DNA from: Streptomyces sp. NBC_01669
GTDB lineage: Bacteria; Actinomycetota; Actinomycetes; Streptomycetales; Streptomycetaceae
Length of the DNA stretch: 64,000 nucleotides
NCBI RefSeq assembly: GCF_026339735.1
Contig: NZ_JAPEQG010000003.1
Span: forward strand, 186,001 to 250,000
Direction of reading: 5' to 3'
In this document: piece by piece, positions 1 to 10,610 of the stretch
Position numbering within the stretch: position 1 is the stretch's first letter
How the letters are laid out: each line of letters starts with the position of its first letter
Notes under the pieces: generated by a model
Seen by the model: only the letters and a program-made list of their open reading frames with translations
The model's database searches: none
What the model was told of the DNA's origin: nothing
Made by a program: the position numbers and the translations under genes

Positions 1-59
1 TCCAGTACGGGGACGACCCCGCGCAGCCGGTCCCGTGCCGGAGGGTTCGGCCTGCCCAT
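1..59 (-). CDS. DapA-family aldolase/dehydratase, first 20 residues only
   Basis: An ATG at 59 opens a frame that runs off the left edge and shares one base with the stop of the upstream dehydratase (TGATG), so the two are translationally coupled. The visible peptide starts MGRPNPPARDRLRG and continues VVPVL, which resembles the start of dihydrodipicolinate synthase/KDG aldolase family proteins. In pentose-acid pathways such an enzyme acts on the 2-keto-3-deoxy acid made by an IlvD/Edd dehydratase. The family call rests on a very short stretch and on context. Confidence 0.45.
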   Translation of the reverse strand, partial: MGRPNPPARDRLRGVVPVL

Positions 60-1774
60 CAGAACGGCGCCTTCGCGGGGCGGTCGCCGGAGCCGCCGAC
101 GAGGAAGTCGAGATCCGCGCCCCGGTCGGCCTGCTGCACATGGTCGGTGTAGAGGCGGACCCAGCCGCGCTCCTGGGGCGGGGACGGTGGGGTCCAGGCG
201 TTCCGGCGGGCGGCCAGTTCCTCGTCGGGCACGTCGAGCCGGAGGGTGCGTGCGGGGACGTCGAGTTCCACGGTGTCACCGGTGCGGACCAGGGCGAGTG
301 GGCCGCCCGCGGCCGCTTCGGGGGCCACGTGCAGGACTACGGTGCCGTAGGCGGTGCCGCTCATCCGGGCGTCGGAGACGCGGACCATGTCGGTGACGCC
401 CTCGGCGAGCAGCTTGGCCGGGAGGGGGAGGTTGCCGAGTTCCGGCATGCCGGGGTAGCCGCGCGGGCCGAGGTTGCGTACGACGAGCACGCTGTCGGCG
501 GTGACCGCGAGGTCCGGGTCGTCGGCGGCGCGTACGTACTCCTCGATGGAGTCGAAGACCAGGGCCGGGCCCCGGTGGCGCAGCAGTTCGGGCGAGGCCG
601 CGGACTGCTTGACGACCGCTCCGTCCGGGGCCAGATTGCCGCGCAGTACGGCGGTGCCGCTGCCCGCGGGCTGGACCGGGTCGGTCAGCGGGCGGATCAC
701 TTCGCGGTTCCACACCTGCGCGCCCTTGAGGTTCTCGCCGAGGGTGCGTCCGGTGACGGTCAGCACTTCGGTGTCCAGCAGGTCGCCGAGTTCTGCCATC
801 AGGGCCGGCATGCCGCCCGCGTAGGCGAAGTCCTCCATCAGGAACCGCCCGCTCGGCATCAGGTCGGCGAGCAGCGGGACTTGGCTCCCTATCTCGTCGA
901 AGTCGGCGAGGGCGATGGGCAGTCCGGCGCGGCCGGCTATGGCAAGCAGGTGCAGTACGGCGTTGGTGGAACCGCCGATGGCGGCGTTGGTGACGACAGC
1001 GTTGCCGAAGGCCGCTTCGGTGAGCAGGTCCGAGGGGCGCAGGCCCTCGCGCGCCAGCTCCACCGCGCGGGCGCCGGTCTGCTCGGCGAGCTGCGCGCGC
1101 CGCGCGTCCACCGCGGGGAGGGCGGCGGCGCCGGGCAGGGACAGGCCCAGCGCTTCGGCGAGTCCGGACATGGTGGAGGCGGTGCCCATGGTCATGCAGT
1201 GGCCGGCGGAACGGGCCAGGCAGCCCTCGAACTCGTCGAAGTCCTCCTGGCTGACGCGGCCCGCGCGTAGGTCCTCGCTCATCCGCCAGATGTCGGTGCC
1301 GGAGCCGACGGTATGGCCGCGGAAACGGCCGGAGAGCATCGGGCCGCCGGAGAGGGCGATGGCCGGCAGGTCGACGCTGACGGCGCCCATGATCTGGGCG
1401 GGCAGGGTCTTGTCGCAGCCGCCCAGCAGTACGACGGCGTCCAGCGGGTTCGCCCGTATCGTCTCCTCGACGTCCATGCTCATCAGATTGCGGAACAGCA
1501 TGGACGTCGGCCGCATCAGCGGTTCCCCGATGGACATGGTGGGGAACTCCAGCGCCAGCCCTCCGGCCGCGGTGATTCCGCGGCGCACGGACTCGGCGAG
1601 GGTGCGCAAGTGGGCGTTGCAGGGCGTCAGTTCGGACCAGCTGTTACAGATGCCCACCACCGGCCGGTCGCGCAACTGCTCTGCGGTGAGGCCCAGTTGG
1701 CGCATGTGATGGCGGGCGATGAACCCTGACTTGCCGGGTGCTTCCCACCAGGTGGCGCTCCGCAGCTTGTCCAT
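59..1774 (-). CDS. IlvD/Edd-family sugar-acid (aldonate) dehydratase
   Basis: This 571-residue protein belongs to the IlvD/Edd family, whose members dehydrate aldonates to 2-keto-3-deoxy acids using a [2Fe-2S] cluster and Mg2+. The expected cluster cysteines are C52 (TPCN), C120 (GGCDKT) and C193 (GHCMTMG). Their 68- and 73-residue spacings agree with what I recall for L-arabonate/D-xylonate dehydratases. K122 sits where the metal-binding lysine is expected. The ATG at 1774 has an AAGGAG site about 7 bases upstream; the frame stays open further upstream but that part lacks homology. It is divergent from a FadR-type regulator and coupled to a DapA-family gene. The exact aldonate (arabonate, xylonate, galactonate or gluconate) cannot be settled from sequence. 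Confidence 0.9.
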   Translation of the reverse strand: MDKLRSATWWEAPGKSGFIARHHMRQLGLTAEQLRDRPVVGICNSWSELTPCNAHLRTLAESVRRGITAAGGLALEFPTMSIGEPLMRPTSMLFRNLMSMDVEETIRANPLDAVVLLGGCDKTLPAQIMGAVSVDLPAIALSGGPMLSGRFRGHTVGSGTDIWRMSEDLRAGRVSQEDFDEFEGCLARSAGHCMTMGTASTMSGLAEALGLSLPGAAALPAVDARRAQLAEQTGARAVELAREGLRPSDLLTEAAFGNAVVTNAAIGGSTNAVLHLLAIAGRAGLPIALADFDEIGSQVPLLADLMPSGRFLMEDFAYAGGMPALMAELGDLLDTEVLTVTGRTLGENLKGAQVWNREVIRPLTDPVQPAGSGTAVLRGNLAPDGAVVKQSAASPELLRHRGPALVFDSIEEYVRAADDPDLAVTADSVLVVRNLGPRGYPGMPELGNLPLPAKLLAEGVTDMVRVSDARMSGTAYGTVVLHVAPEAAAGGPLALVRTGDTVELDVPARTLRLDVPDEELAARRNAWTPPSPPQERGWVRLYTDHVQQADRGADLDFLVGGSGDRPAKAPF

Positions 1775-1828
1775 GACGTTCTCCTTGGTATATGCGGCCA
1801 CTTCCGTCCGGCCCGCATCCAGTGGTTG

Positions 1829-1855
1829 ATGCTTGGCAGCTATGCTGACAAGCAT
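1829..1855. promoter_or_regulatory. Operator-like inverted repeat in the dehydratase/regulator divergent region
   Basis: Two 12-base arms, ATGCTTGGCAGC and GCTGACAAGCAT, flank a TAT spacer with a single mismatch. The repeat lies 55 bases upstream of the dehydratase start and 61 bases before the divergent FadR-type regulator, so it could control both. Related repeats stand at 6364-6384 and 19958-19978. Binding by the adjacent regulator is inferred. Confidence 0.7.
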
Positions 1856-1915
1856 GTTCCCGTGGTTGTGCAGGGACAAGATCAGGTCGTGGTCGGCGAA
1901 TGAGACAGTGACAAC

Positions 1916-2611
1916 ATGACAATCGGGCGTACGACGCTGAGTCACCAGGTGGCTCAGGCAATCATCGAGGAGATCGCGGAGCGCGGGCTGCGGGCCGGGG
2001 ACGAGATCCCGGCCGAAGGGGAGATGGCCGAGCGCTACGGCGTCAACCGGCTGGTCGTCCGCGAGGCGATCCGCACGCTGATGGCCCGTGGCGTCCTGAT
2101 CTCCAGCCAGGGCAAGCGCGCCCGGGTCGCCACTCCCTCGCCCGTGGTTCTTGAACAGATCCTCACCTTCCGGCTCAGCCAGGCCTCGTTGGACCGCCAG
2201 GACCTGCTGGAGACCCGGAGCATGATCGAGACGGAGCTGGCCCGGCGGGCCGCCCGGCGCGTTGCCGACGGGCTCGGCAGCGTCGCCGCGACGCAAGAGG
2301 CGCTGGCGGCGATGCGTGCCGCGAACGGCGAACCGGAGGCGTTCATCACCGCCGACCTCTCCTTCCATCAGGCGATCGCGGACCTGGCGGGTTCCGGGCT
2401 GCTGACCTTCCTCCTCACCGCGATGCATGGTGTGCTGCTCGAGGAGCGCCGGGCCAGCTACCGCGGCCGTGCCCGCCGTGGCGCCGCCCAGGAGGCGACT
2501 GTGGAGGCGCATCAGCGCATTCTGGACGCCATCGCCAAGGGCGATCCGGGGCGGGCGGCCGAGGCCATGACCGAGCACCTTGCGGAGACCGGTCTTGACC
2601 TCGGCCTGTGA
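1916..2611 (+). CDS. GntR/FadR-family transcriptional regulator
   Basis: This 231-residue protein has an N-terminal winged helix-turn-helix (about residues 8-72, with EIPAEGEMAERYGVNRLVVREAIRTL typical of GntR proteins split across the recognition helix) and an all-helical FCD ligand domain. The FCD metal-ligand pattern is visible in ADLSFHQAI, EAHQRIL and the late TEHL. FadR-type regulators usually sense organic or sugar acids. It is divergent from the IlvD/Edd dehydratase with a strong inverted repeat between them, so it is the likely local regulator and may autoregulate. Its stop lies 15 bases from the end of the converging GH2 gene, with no terminator visible. Confidence 0.88.
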   Translation: MTIGRTTLSHQVAQAIIEEIAERGLRAGDEIPAEGEMAERYGVNRLVVREAIRTLMARGVLISSQGKRARVATPSPVVLEQILTFRLSQASLDRQDLLETRSMIETELARRAARRVADGLGSVAATQEALAAMRAANGEPEAFITADLSFHQAIADLAGSGLLTFLLTAMHGVLLEERRASYRGRARRGAAQEATVEAHQRILDAIAKGDPGRAAEAMTEHLAETGLDLGL

Positions 2612-2625
2612 ACCGTTCGGCATCG

Positions 2626-5600
2626 TCAGGGCAGCAGCCGGATCCGGGCGGTACCGCTCCAGCCGGGCTGGAGGGTGATCGCGGGGTCGACGTAGTTGCC
2701 CCAGGCGAGATCGGGGTAGTTGACGCGGGCACTGACGATCATGCCCACTCCGGTCTCGCTGTTGGCGTACGGGTCGTCGGCGATCACCTCAACGGCGTCG
2801 ACCGGAACGTAGGCGTCAGTGGCGGACGCGTTCTTGCGGCCGGTGACACGTACCGTCACGGTGTGCAGTCCGTCGCTGAGGCCGGTGCGCTCGAACACCT
2901 TCTGCTGGAACTGCTTCTGCTCGGCGTACAGATCGATCTCGGTGGCCTGCCCGCCGTCGACGGAGATCTCGGCGATGCCCTCGTTGAGACCCTTCGGGCA
3001 GATCACCCGCACCCCGGTGCCCCGGAAGGTGAGCGTCGCGGTGTCGCCCGCGGTCTTGCTGAAGGACTCGGTACGGCCGATGTCGCCGCTGGTCCGCCCC
3101 GCGGACGCGTCCGCATGCGTCCAGGAACCGGAGTACACGAACCGGGACGAGGCGTCGTCGACGACCGAACTCACCACCCGGAAGCCGTCGATGAGCGCGT
3201 ACGTGTCGGACGCGGCGCTGTTCTTCGTTCCGGTGTACTCGACGGTGACCTTGTGCTCGCCGTAGGCCAGGGAGTCGCTCCGGAAGACCAGCTGGGCGGG
3301 GGTCTTGCCCGGTCCGTACAGGTCGACCAGCGCGGCCTGGGTGCCGTCGATGGAGATCTTGACGATACCGAGGTTGTCGCCCTTGGCGGAGTAGAGCCCG
3401 ACCCCAGTGCCGGTGAAGGTCAGTTCGGCCTTGGCGCCGGCGGCCTTGGAGAAGGACTCGGTGCCGAACAGGTCGCCCGCGGTGTATCCGTCGTCGGCGT
3501 CGGCGTGGGTCCAGTCACCGGTGTAGATGATCCGGCCGGAGGCGTCGTCGATCAGGTCGGGCTCGACGGGGGCCATCCGCACCGAGTGGCTGCCGTCCGA
3601 CTCGGCGCGCACACCGGGGCCGTCCTTGCCGGCGGTGGCCGAGGCGAGCCGTACGTGCAGCTTGGTGCTGCGGAAGTCGTTGGTCCAGTGCGCGGCCGAG
3701 TCCTTGCCGAACAGGAAGTAGCTGTGGGTGTCCTGCGCCCACGGCCACTCGGGGCGCTTGCGGTAGCCGTCGGTGCCGGAGGCCCGGCCGCGTCCGGCGG
3801 TGCCGGCCGTGCGTCCGATGTGGTCGTCGGGGTAGACGGTCCACTGGCCGTCCCGGTCCCAGTCGAGGGTGTCGGTGTCCGCGGCGACCGTGTACCGGAC
3901 GCCGACGTCGCTGAGCTGGCCGGACGGCGGATTGCTCAGCGTGTACGTGGTGGTGAGCAACCCCCGTCCGTCCACGGCGATTTCCAGTGTGGTGTTGACG
4001 GCGCCGAAGCGTCCGGTGAGGGTGACCACGGCCTGGCTGCCCTTGGTCTCCGCCTTTGCCTCGGTGCCGGTCCAGGCGCCGGGTACCGCACGGGACAGGA
4101 CGAGGTCGGGTCCGCCGGTGAGGACCTGGGTGCCGTTCGCCACCGCTTCCACCAGCCGCGCGGTCCGCTTGTCGAAGACCACACTGAACTTGCTGTCGAC
4201 GCCGGTGACCACGATGCGGTCGGACGTCTCCTCGATCTTCGGCGTGGTGCCGCCGGGTGCCGGGACGGCGGGTGCCTTACGGGTGTTGAGCCAGAGCCGG
4301 TAGTCGTCGACCAGGGCCGTGCCGTGCTTGAAGGTCAGCCGCAGGGTGTCTCCGGCCGCCCAGGCGCCCGCCGGGACCGTGAGGGTGCCGCTGCTCCGGG
4401 GCGGGACGTGGACGCCGCTGAGCGTGCCGAACCTGCCGTTGATCTCCCAGGTGATGGTGAGTTCGCGGAGGTTGGTGTGGTCGTACCAGTTCTTCACCGG
4501 CACCTTGACCGCGGTGCCGGGCGTGAGGCCGGTGAGCACCCCGTCCGCGATCCGGACCGGTGAGTACGCCTTCTTGGTCAGCCAGTGCTCCGGCTTGGGG
4601 CGGCGCCACAGATCGATGACCCCCCACTCCCCGTAGCCGACGGGGCCGCCGGTGAGCGGGAAGACCTCGTCGATGGCCGCCCAGATGGCACCGCCGACGA
4701 CGCCCGAGGTGGTGCGGAACTTCTCGGCCAGCTTGGCGATGCTCAGGCCCCAGAAGTCCCGGGCGCCCGGGTCGGCCTTCAGAGTGCCAGTGTTGTAGCA
4801 GGGGACATGGGCGAACTCGCCGTACTGGATGGGCTGGGAGGCGTTGCCGTTGGCGGTGGAGAGGTTCGGGTAGTGCCCGCTGTAGATGTCGGTCTGGTTG
4901 CCGCCGTTGCTCTGCCCCTGGTCCTCGAAGACCGTGGGCCGGGAGGGCTCGTTCTCGTGGGCGTAGACATTCTCCGAGGCGAAGTTGCGTCCCATTCCGC
5001 TCTCGTTGCCCACGGACCACTCGATCACGCAGGAGTGGCTGCGGTCCCGCTCGATCATCTCGGCGAACTGCGACATGTACTGGTCGGTGTAGGCCGGGTT
5101 GTCGACGGTCTTCTGCTGGAAGCAGACGGGCGCCTCGACTTCGACGTACAGGCCGATGCGGTCGGCCAGGTCGAGCATCGCCGGGGTCGGCGGGTAGTGC
5201 GAGGTACGGATGAAGTTGCAGTTGGCCTCTTTGTAGAGCCGCAGGGCCTGCTCCTCCAGAGCCGGGGTGGTGCTGCGGCCCGCGGTGGGGCTGATGCTGT
5301 GGTGGCAGACGCCGAGGAGGTGCACCGGGGCGCCGTTCACCATCAGCTGGTTGCCGACGTGCTTCACCTCGCGGAAGCCGACCCGGCGGGTGACGGTCTG
5401 GGTGACGCCGCCAGCAGTGAACGTCGCGGTCAGGGTGTAGAGGTTCGGGTGCTCGGCGTCCCACTTGCGCGGGTTCTTGACCGCGATGACCGCCTGGTCC
5501 TGCGGCGTGGTGGGGGAGAGCGACACGGTGGAGGGCTGGAGCGGCACGCTCTTGCCGTCCGGGTCGGCGAGAGTGAGCCGCACCGTGCCGCTGTCGCTGC

Positions 5601-6354
5601 CGTTGAAGGCCGCCGCAGCGGTCACCGTCAAGGTGGCGTTGCGGTAGGCGGCGTCGAAGGTGGTGTCCGTGTGCAGCCGGGTCAGGTGCGAGGCGGGCAG
5701 GGCGACCAGGGTGACGTCACGCAGAATGCCGCCGATGAGGTGGTGCGCGTAGTTGGACTGACCGGCGATGGTGTCAGGGCGGTCGGTGACCCCGACGGCC
5801 ACCAGGGCGTCTTTGCCAGGGGTGACCAGGTCGGTGATGTCGGCGTACCAGGTGGTGAATCCGCCGTCGTGGGTGCGCACTGCGGTGCCGTTGACCCAGA
5901 GGCGGGCGTAGCTGTAGACGCCGTCGAAGCGGAGCATCACGCGCCGCCCCTTGAAGTCCGCGGGCACCGCGACCGTGGTCACGTAGGCGCACTCGGTGTT
6001 CGAGGGGACGTCGTGCCCCTGCATCGCCGGTTCGGCCGGCACCTCGACCGCGTTCCAGCCTGCCGTGTCGGTGCCGGGCTTCCAGAACTCGGCGGGCGGC
6101 TGGGCGGTCCAGCGCCAGCCGGTGGTGACCGGGATCTGCGGGCGGCCGACACCGGTGACGCCGTCGGGCAGCGGCGGGATCACCGGCGGGGCGGTGGCGG
6201 CGCCGGCCGGGGCGGCGAGGAAGACATTGCCCGCGGCGACAAGGACGCCGGCGGCGACCAGGCTTTTCAGGGCACTGCGACGGGACAGGCCGTCGGGCAC
6301 TGCTGAGGTGTCGGGGGAGGTGCTGGGGGAGGTCCGGGGGCGGGGGAAGATCAC
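2626..6354 (-). CDS. Tat-exported GH2 glycoside hydrolase (beta-galactosidase type)
   Basis: The 1242-residue protein starts with a twin-arginine signal (LSRRSALKSL, residues 23-32) and a hydrophobic core ending near AGA at 50-52. A GH2 sugar-binding domain, Ig-like domain and TIM barrel follow. The expected acid/base is E451 in GNESG and the nucleophile is E513 in QYGEF. A DUF4981/small-chain-like beta region is split by two tandem repeats at residues 936-1063 and 1067-1192, with the domain's last strands resuming at about 1200-1242. The GTG start at 6354 has an AAGGAG site. The product would release galactose or a related sugar outside the cell. An inverted repeat overlaps the ribosome binding site. 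The exact substrate is unproven. Confidence 0.9.
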   Translation of the reverse strand: MIFPRPRTSPSTSPDTSAVPDGLSRRSALKSLVAAGVLVAAGNVFLAAPAGAATAPPVIPPLPDGVTGVGRPQIPVTTGWRWTAQPPAEFWKPGTDTAGWNAVEVPAEPAMQGHDVPSNTECAYVTTVAVPADFKGRRVMLRFDGVYSYARLWVNGTAVRTHDGGFTTWYADITDLVTPGKDALVAVGVTDRPDTIAGQSNYAHHLIGGILRDVTLVALPASHLTRLHTDTTFDAAYRNATLTVTAAAAFNGSDSGTVRLTLADPDGKSVPLQPSTVSLSPTTPQDQAVIAVKNPRKWDAEHPNLYTLTATFTAGGVTQTVTRRVGFREVKHVGNQLMVNGAPVHLLGVCHHSISPTAGRSTTPALEEQALRLYKEANCNFIRTSHYPPTPAMLDLADRIGLYVEVEAPVCFQQKTVDNPAYTDQYMSQFAEMIERDRSHSCVIEWSVGNESGMGRNFASENVYAHENEPSRPTVFEDQGQSNGGNQTDIYSGHYPNLSTANGNASQPIQYGEFAHVPCYNTGTLKADPGARDFWGLSIAKLAEKFRTTSGVVGGAIWAAIDEVFPLTGGPVGYGEWGVIDLWRRPKPEHWLTKKAYSPVRIADGVLTGLTPGTAVKVPVKNWYDHTNLRELTITWEINGRFGTLSGVHVPPRSSGTLTVPAGAWAAGDTLRLTFKHGTALVDDYRLWLNTRKAPAVPAPGGTTPKIEETSDRIVVTGVDSKFSVVFDKRTARLVEAVANGTQVLTGGPDLVLSRAVPGAWTGTEAKAETKGSQAVVTLTGRFGAVNTTLEIAVDGRGLLTTTYTLSNPPSGQLSDVGVRYTVAADTDTLDWDRDGQWTVYPDDHIGRTAGTAGRGRASGTDGYRKRPEWPWAQDTHSYFLFGKDSAAHWTNDFRSTKLHVRLASATAGKDGPGVRAESDGSHSVRMAPVEPDLIDDASGRIIYTGDWTHADADDGYTAGDLFGTESFSKAAGAKAELTFTGTGVGLYSAKGDNLGIVKISIDGTQAALVDLYGPGKTPAQLVFRSDSLAYGEHKVTVEYTGTKNSAASDTYALIDGFRVVSSVVDDASSRFVYSGSWTHADASAGRTSGDIGRTESFSKTAGDTATLTFRGTGVRVICPKGLNEGIAEISVDGGQATEIDLYAEQKQFQQKVFERTGLSDGLHTVTVRVTGRKNASATDAYVPVDAVEVIADDPYANSETGVGMIVSARVNYPDLAWGNYVDPAITLQPGWSGTARIRLLP
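2779..3549 (-). repeat. Tandem carbohydrate-binding-like module duplicated inside the GH2 gene
   Basis: Bases 3166-3549 and 2779-3156 encode two homologous modules of about 126-128 residues. Shared landmarks are DDAS, YSG/YTG followed by WTHADA, TESFSK, LTF-GTGV, a K-LG/N-GI segment, V-DLY, and a TG-KN-A-DTY/DAY ending. The copies have clearly diverged in residues, so the duplication is old. They resemble beta-sandwich glycan-binding modules appended to secreted glycosidases; that role is inferred. Confidence 0.75.
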
Positions 6355-6363
6355 TGAGCACTC

Positions 6364-6384
6364 CTTGGCAACTAGGCTGCTAAG
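6364..6384. promoter_or_regulatory. Operator-like inverted repeat overlapping the GH2 ribosome binding site
   Basis: Arms CTTGGCAAC and GCTGCTAAG flank a TAG spacer. They match the 1829-1855 repeat in arm sequence and 3-base spacing, with two arm mismatches. The repeat begins 10 bases upstream of the GTG start and overlaps the AAGGAG site, so a bound repressor would block the leader directly. Confidence 0.6.
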
Positions 6385-6443
6385 CAGATATATGGGACGG
6401 TCGTGGGGCGGGGCAAGCCCTGTGCACGGTGCGGTTCGGGCCT

Positions 6444-6468
6444 GCGCCCTCGCCGTTCGGCGGGGTGC
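6444..6468 (-). terminator. GC-rich hairpin downstream of the sugar ABC operon
   Basis: CGCCG-TT-CGGCG, extended by CCC/GGG with a one-base bulge, forms a stable stem 19 bases after the permease stop. No U-tract follows, as is common for Streptomyces terminators. Confidence 0.45.
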
Positions 6469-6486
6469 GGACGGGCGTTCTCGGTG

Positions 6487-7514
6487 TCAGTGCGGCAGGC
6501 CGACGGCGCGCTCGCCGCTGCGGCGCTGCTGGATGACGACGGCGGCGACCAGCAGGGCGCCCTGGGCGACGTTCTGCCAGAAGGTGTTGATGCCCTGGAC
6601 GGTGAGCCCGTTCTCCAGGCAGCCAAGGAGGGCGACGGCCAGCAGGGTCCCGCCGATGCTGCCCTTGCCGCCCTTGAGTGCCGCGCCACCGAGGGCGGCG
6701 GCGGTGATGGCCTTCAGCTCCAGGCCTTCGCTGCCGGAGACCGGCTGGCCGGATCCGGTACGGGCGGTCAGCAGAATGCCGGCGACCGCGGCGACCACAC
6801 CGATCAGGGCGTACACGGCGATCAAATACTTGTTGATCTTGATGCCCGCGAGCCGGGCGGCGGTGTCGTTGCCGCCGACCGCGTACAGATTGCGGCCGAT
6901 GTCGGTGTACTGGAGCAGCAGATGCACGGCGAGCGCGACGGCGATCAGGATCCAGACCATCACCGGCAGCCCGGCGATCTTGCCGCGGCCGAGGAAGACG
7001 AACAGGTCGTTGTTGAGGACGTAGCCCTGGGCGCGGCCGTCGGAGAGCAACTGCGCGAGACCCTTGTACGCGGCCAGGCCGGCCAGGGTGGCGATGGTCG
7101 GGTTGACCCGGCCGTAGACGATGACGGCGCCGTTGAGGAGACCGATCAGCAGGCCGACGCCGATGGCCGCGGCCAGGCCGAGGAAGGCGTTCGAGCCGGT
7201 GCTGGTGAACACCATGGCGCTGACGACGGAGGCGACACCCGCCTGCGAACCGACGGAGATGTCCAGTCCGGCACAGATGATCACCACGGTCTGCACGATG
7301 GCGAGAAGGCCGGTGAGCGTGGCTGCCTCGGCGATCACCTGCAGGTTGGACCAGCTGAGGTAGTTGTCGTTGAGGAGGCCGAACAGCACCAGGACGGCGG
7401 CGAGGGCGCCGATGAGGCTGAGGTTCTGGCCGCCGAGGAGGGCGATCCGGCCGCGACGGGGCGGCTGCGGTTCCCCGGCCTTCACGTCGGTGCTCGGGGG
7501 AGTGGTGGTGCTGG

Positions 7515-7518
<4 letters not shown>
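6487..7518 (-). CDS. Sugar ABC transporter permease (RbsC/AraH type)
   Basis: This 343-residue membrane protein has about eight to ten hydrophobic segments and the family stretch VIICAGLDISVGS near residue 86, typical of ribose/arabinose/galactose-type permeases. It would form the homodimeric channel for the adjacent ATPase and binding protein. Its ATG overlaps the ATPase stop by four bases (ATGA), indicating translational coupling. It is the last gene of the operon and is followed by a GC-rich hairpin. Confidence 0.92.
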
Positions 7519-9104
<1,586 letters not shown>

Positions 9105-9197
9105 GACGGGCTCACCTCGAAGGCGTTGTGCGGGTCGGCGGCTGCAAGGGATCACGGAGCCGGAGGGCCGGGGCAGAGGGCCGGTGTCCGGCGGAGG

Positions 9198-9224
9198 CTG
9201 CGGCGGGCGAGGTGCCCGCCGCAG
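9198..9224 (-). terminator. Perfect 11-bp stem-loop after the binding-protein gene
   Basis: CTGCGGCGGGC and GCCCGCCGCAG flank a five-base loop, 14 bases after the binding-protein stop and before the ATPase gene. Such intercistronic hairpins commonly stabilise the upstream message or partly terminate, giving excess binding protein over ATPase and permease. A comparable hairpin follows the second binding-protein gene at 24021-24049. Confidence 0.65.
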
Positions 9225-9237
9225 TGCGCGGCCCCCG

Positions 9238-10278
9238 TCAGCTGCAGGTCAGGCCCGCGGACTTCCAGGACGTGTGGTCGACCATCGTGGTGGGGGCGAA
9301 GGACTCCTTGGGGAAGTCCTTGCCGTTCTTGAGCTTGTCGTACATCTGCTGGACGGCCAGCGCGCCGACGTCCTTGCCGTTGATGAACAGGGCCGCCTTC
9401 ATCCCGGACGGCTTGTCGGTCTGCCATTCCTTGCACGCCAGGTAGGCGCCGAGGCCGACGCCGTCGATGTCCGCGGGCTTGATGCCGGCGTTCTGCAGCG
9501 CGGTGACGCCGCCCATCACGTTCTCGTCGTTGCAGCCCCAGACCACCCAGTGCTTGACCTTCGGGTTGGCGGTGACGGTCGCGGCCACCTTGTCCTGGGC
9601 GCCGGTCGAGGTGTTGTCGGTGGCGACGTTGATCGTCTTCACACCGGGGACGGCCGAGTCGAACGCCTTCTGGGCGCTCTTCACGCGGTCACCGCAGACC
9701 GTGACGTCCTGCTTCCAGGCGGAGATCACCCGGGTGTCTGCCGCCGCGTAGCCCGCCTTCTTGAACCCCTCGGCGGCCCGCTTGCCGACCTCGGTGCCCA
9801 TCTGCTGACCGCTGAAGCCGGCCCGCGGGATCAGGTCCTTGGCGGCACAGGAGGCGGGGTCGGGGCCGATGGCGCAGATCTGGTCGTCGGAGGTCAGCAG
9901 GGCGACATTGGCATTCCTGGCGGCCTGCACGACCTGGGGTCCGACGGCCGGGTCCGGAACCACGATGATGACGCCGTTGGTCTTCTGGGCGATGGCCGAC
10001 TGCACCTCGCTGACCGTCTTGTTGGCGTCATTGCCGAGATTGACCACCTTGAGGTCGATGCCCAGCTCCTTGGCCTTGGCCTTGGCCCCGGCGGCCTCGC
10101 CGATGAAGTACTCCTGGTCGCCCTGCTTCTGCAGATACGTGAGGCTGATCTTGCCGTCGACCTTGGCGACGTCGTCGCCCTTGACGTCGTCCTTCCCGGA
10201 CGAGCAGGCCATGGCCGCACTCAGGGTCAGCAGCAGGCCAAGGGCGGCGGAGGTACGGCGGTACGGCAAGGCGGGCAT
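9238..10278 (-). CDS. Sugar ABC transporter substrate-binding lipoprotein, AraF-like
   Basis: The 346-residue protein has a short signal peptide with a near-lipobox at AAMAC (C25) and a periplasmic-binding-protein type I fold. The segment NPKVKHWVVWGCNDENVMGG, followed by a region reading AGIKPADIDGVGLG, closely parallels the corresponding part of the E. coli L-arabinose-binding protein as I recall it. It is the first gene of the importer operon and is followed by a strong hairpin. L-arabinose is the best guess for the ligand; galactose or xylose are possible. Confidence 0.85.
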   Translation of the reverse strand: MPALPYRRTSAALGLLLTLSAAMACSSGKDDVKGDDVAKVDGKISLTYLQKQGDQEYFIGEAAGAKAKAKELGIDLKVVNLGNDANKTVSEVQSAIAQKTNGVIIVVPDPAVGPQVVQAARNANVALLTSDDQICAIGPDPASCAAKDLIPRAGFSGQQMGTEVGKRAAEGFKKAGYAAADTRVISAWKQDVTVCGDRVKSAQKAFDSAVPGVKTINVATDNTSTGAQDKVAATVTANPKVKHWVVWGCNDENVMGGVTALQNAGIKPADIDGVGLGAYLACKEWQTDKPSGMKAALFINGKDVGALAVQQMYDKLKNGKDFPKESFAPTTMVDHTSWKSAGLTCS

Positions 10279-10487
10279 TGTCGGCTCCAGGGGTACGGCG
10301 AAGGTAAGGCAGAAGGTGTCGTACGGCCGAGGTGGGACGCCGGTGCCGTTGCGGCACGACGAGCGCTCGGTGGCCAGGACACGCGCCGAGTACGGGGGTT
10401 CACGCAGCGGGGCTGCTTCCCGTACCGGGGACCAGGGCGAAGAGCGGGAGGGGCGGCTGGGGTGTACCGCCCGTTCCGTTGCCGCAC

Positions 10488-10517
10488 ATCCTGTGAAGGA
10501 GGTCCGACTCCTGTCAA
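10488..10517 (-). promoter_or_regulatory. Candidate vegetative promoter for the sugar ABC operon
   Basis: On the minus strand TTGACA (10517-10512) is separated by 18 bases from CAGGAT (10493-10488), close to the streptomycete TTGAC-TAGGAT pattern. It points to the binding-protein gene, leaving an untranslated leader of about 200 bases. Confidence 0.5.
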
Positions 10518-10538
10518 GATGTTTCCATAATTAATGGT

Positions 10539-10546
10539 TAGCGCTA
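10539..10546. promoter_or_regulatory. TAGCGCTA palindrome in the importer/regulator divergent region
   Basis: The perfect 8-base palindrome sits in an AT-rich patch of the 332-base gap between the importer (start 10278) and the FadR-type regulator (start 10611). CATAAT at 10526-10531 could serve as a rightward -10. The palindrome could be an operator for the adjacent regulator or for a LacI-type protein. The rest of the gap shows no coding signal. Confidence 0.35.
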
Positions 10547-10610
10547 CGGTGTGCGGCAGAAGAGTCCGGAGCGGTTCAGCAGCGTCCGGGCGCGGCGAGG
10601 GGGTTTCCTT

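Noticed and set aside
2608..6306. Long open frames on the strand opposite the GH2 gene (for example 2608-4563 and 4585-6306)
   Set aside because: They are antisense shadows created by high-GC codon bias; the GH2 frame carries clear family motifs and the shadows none.
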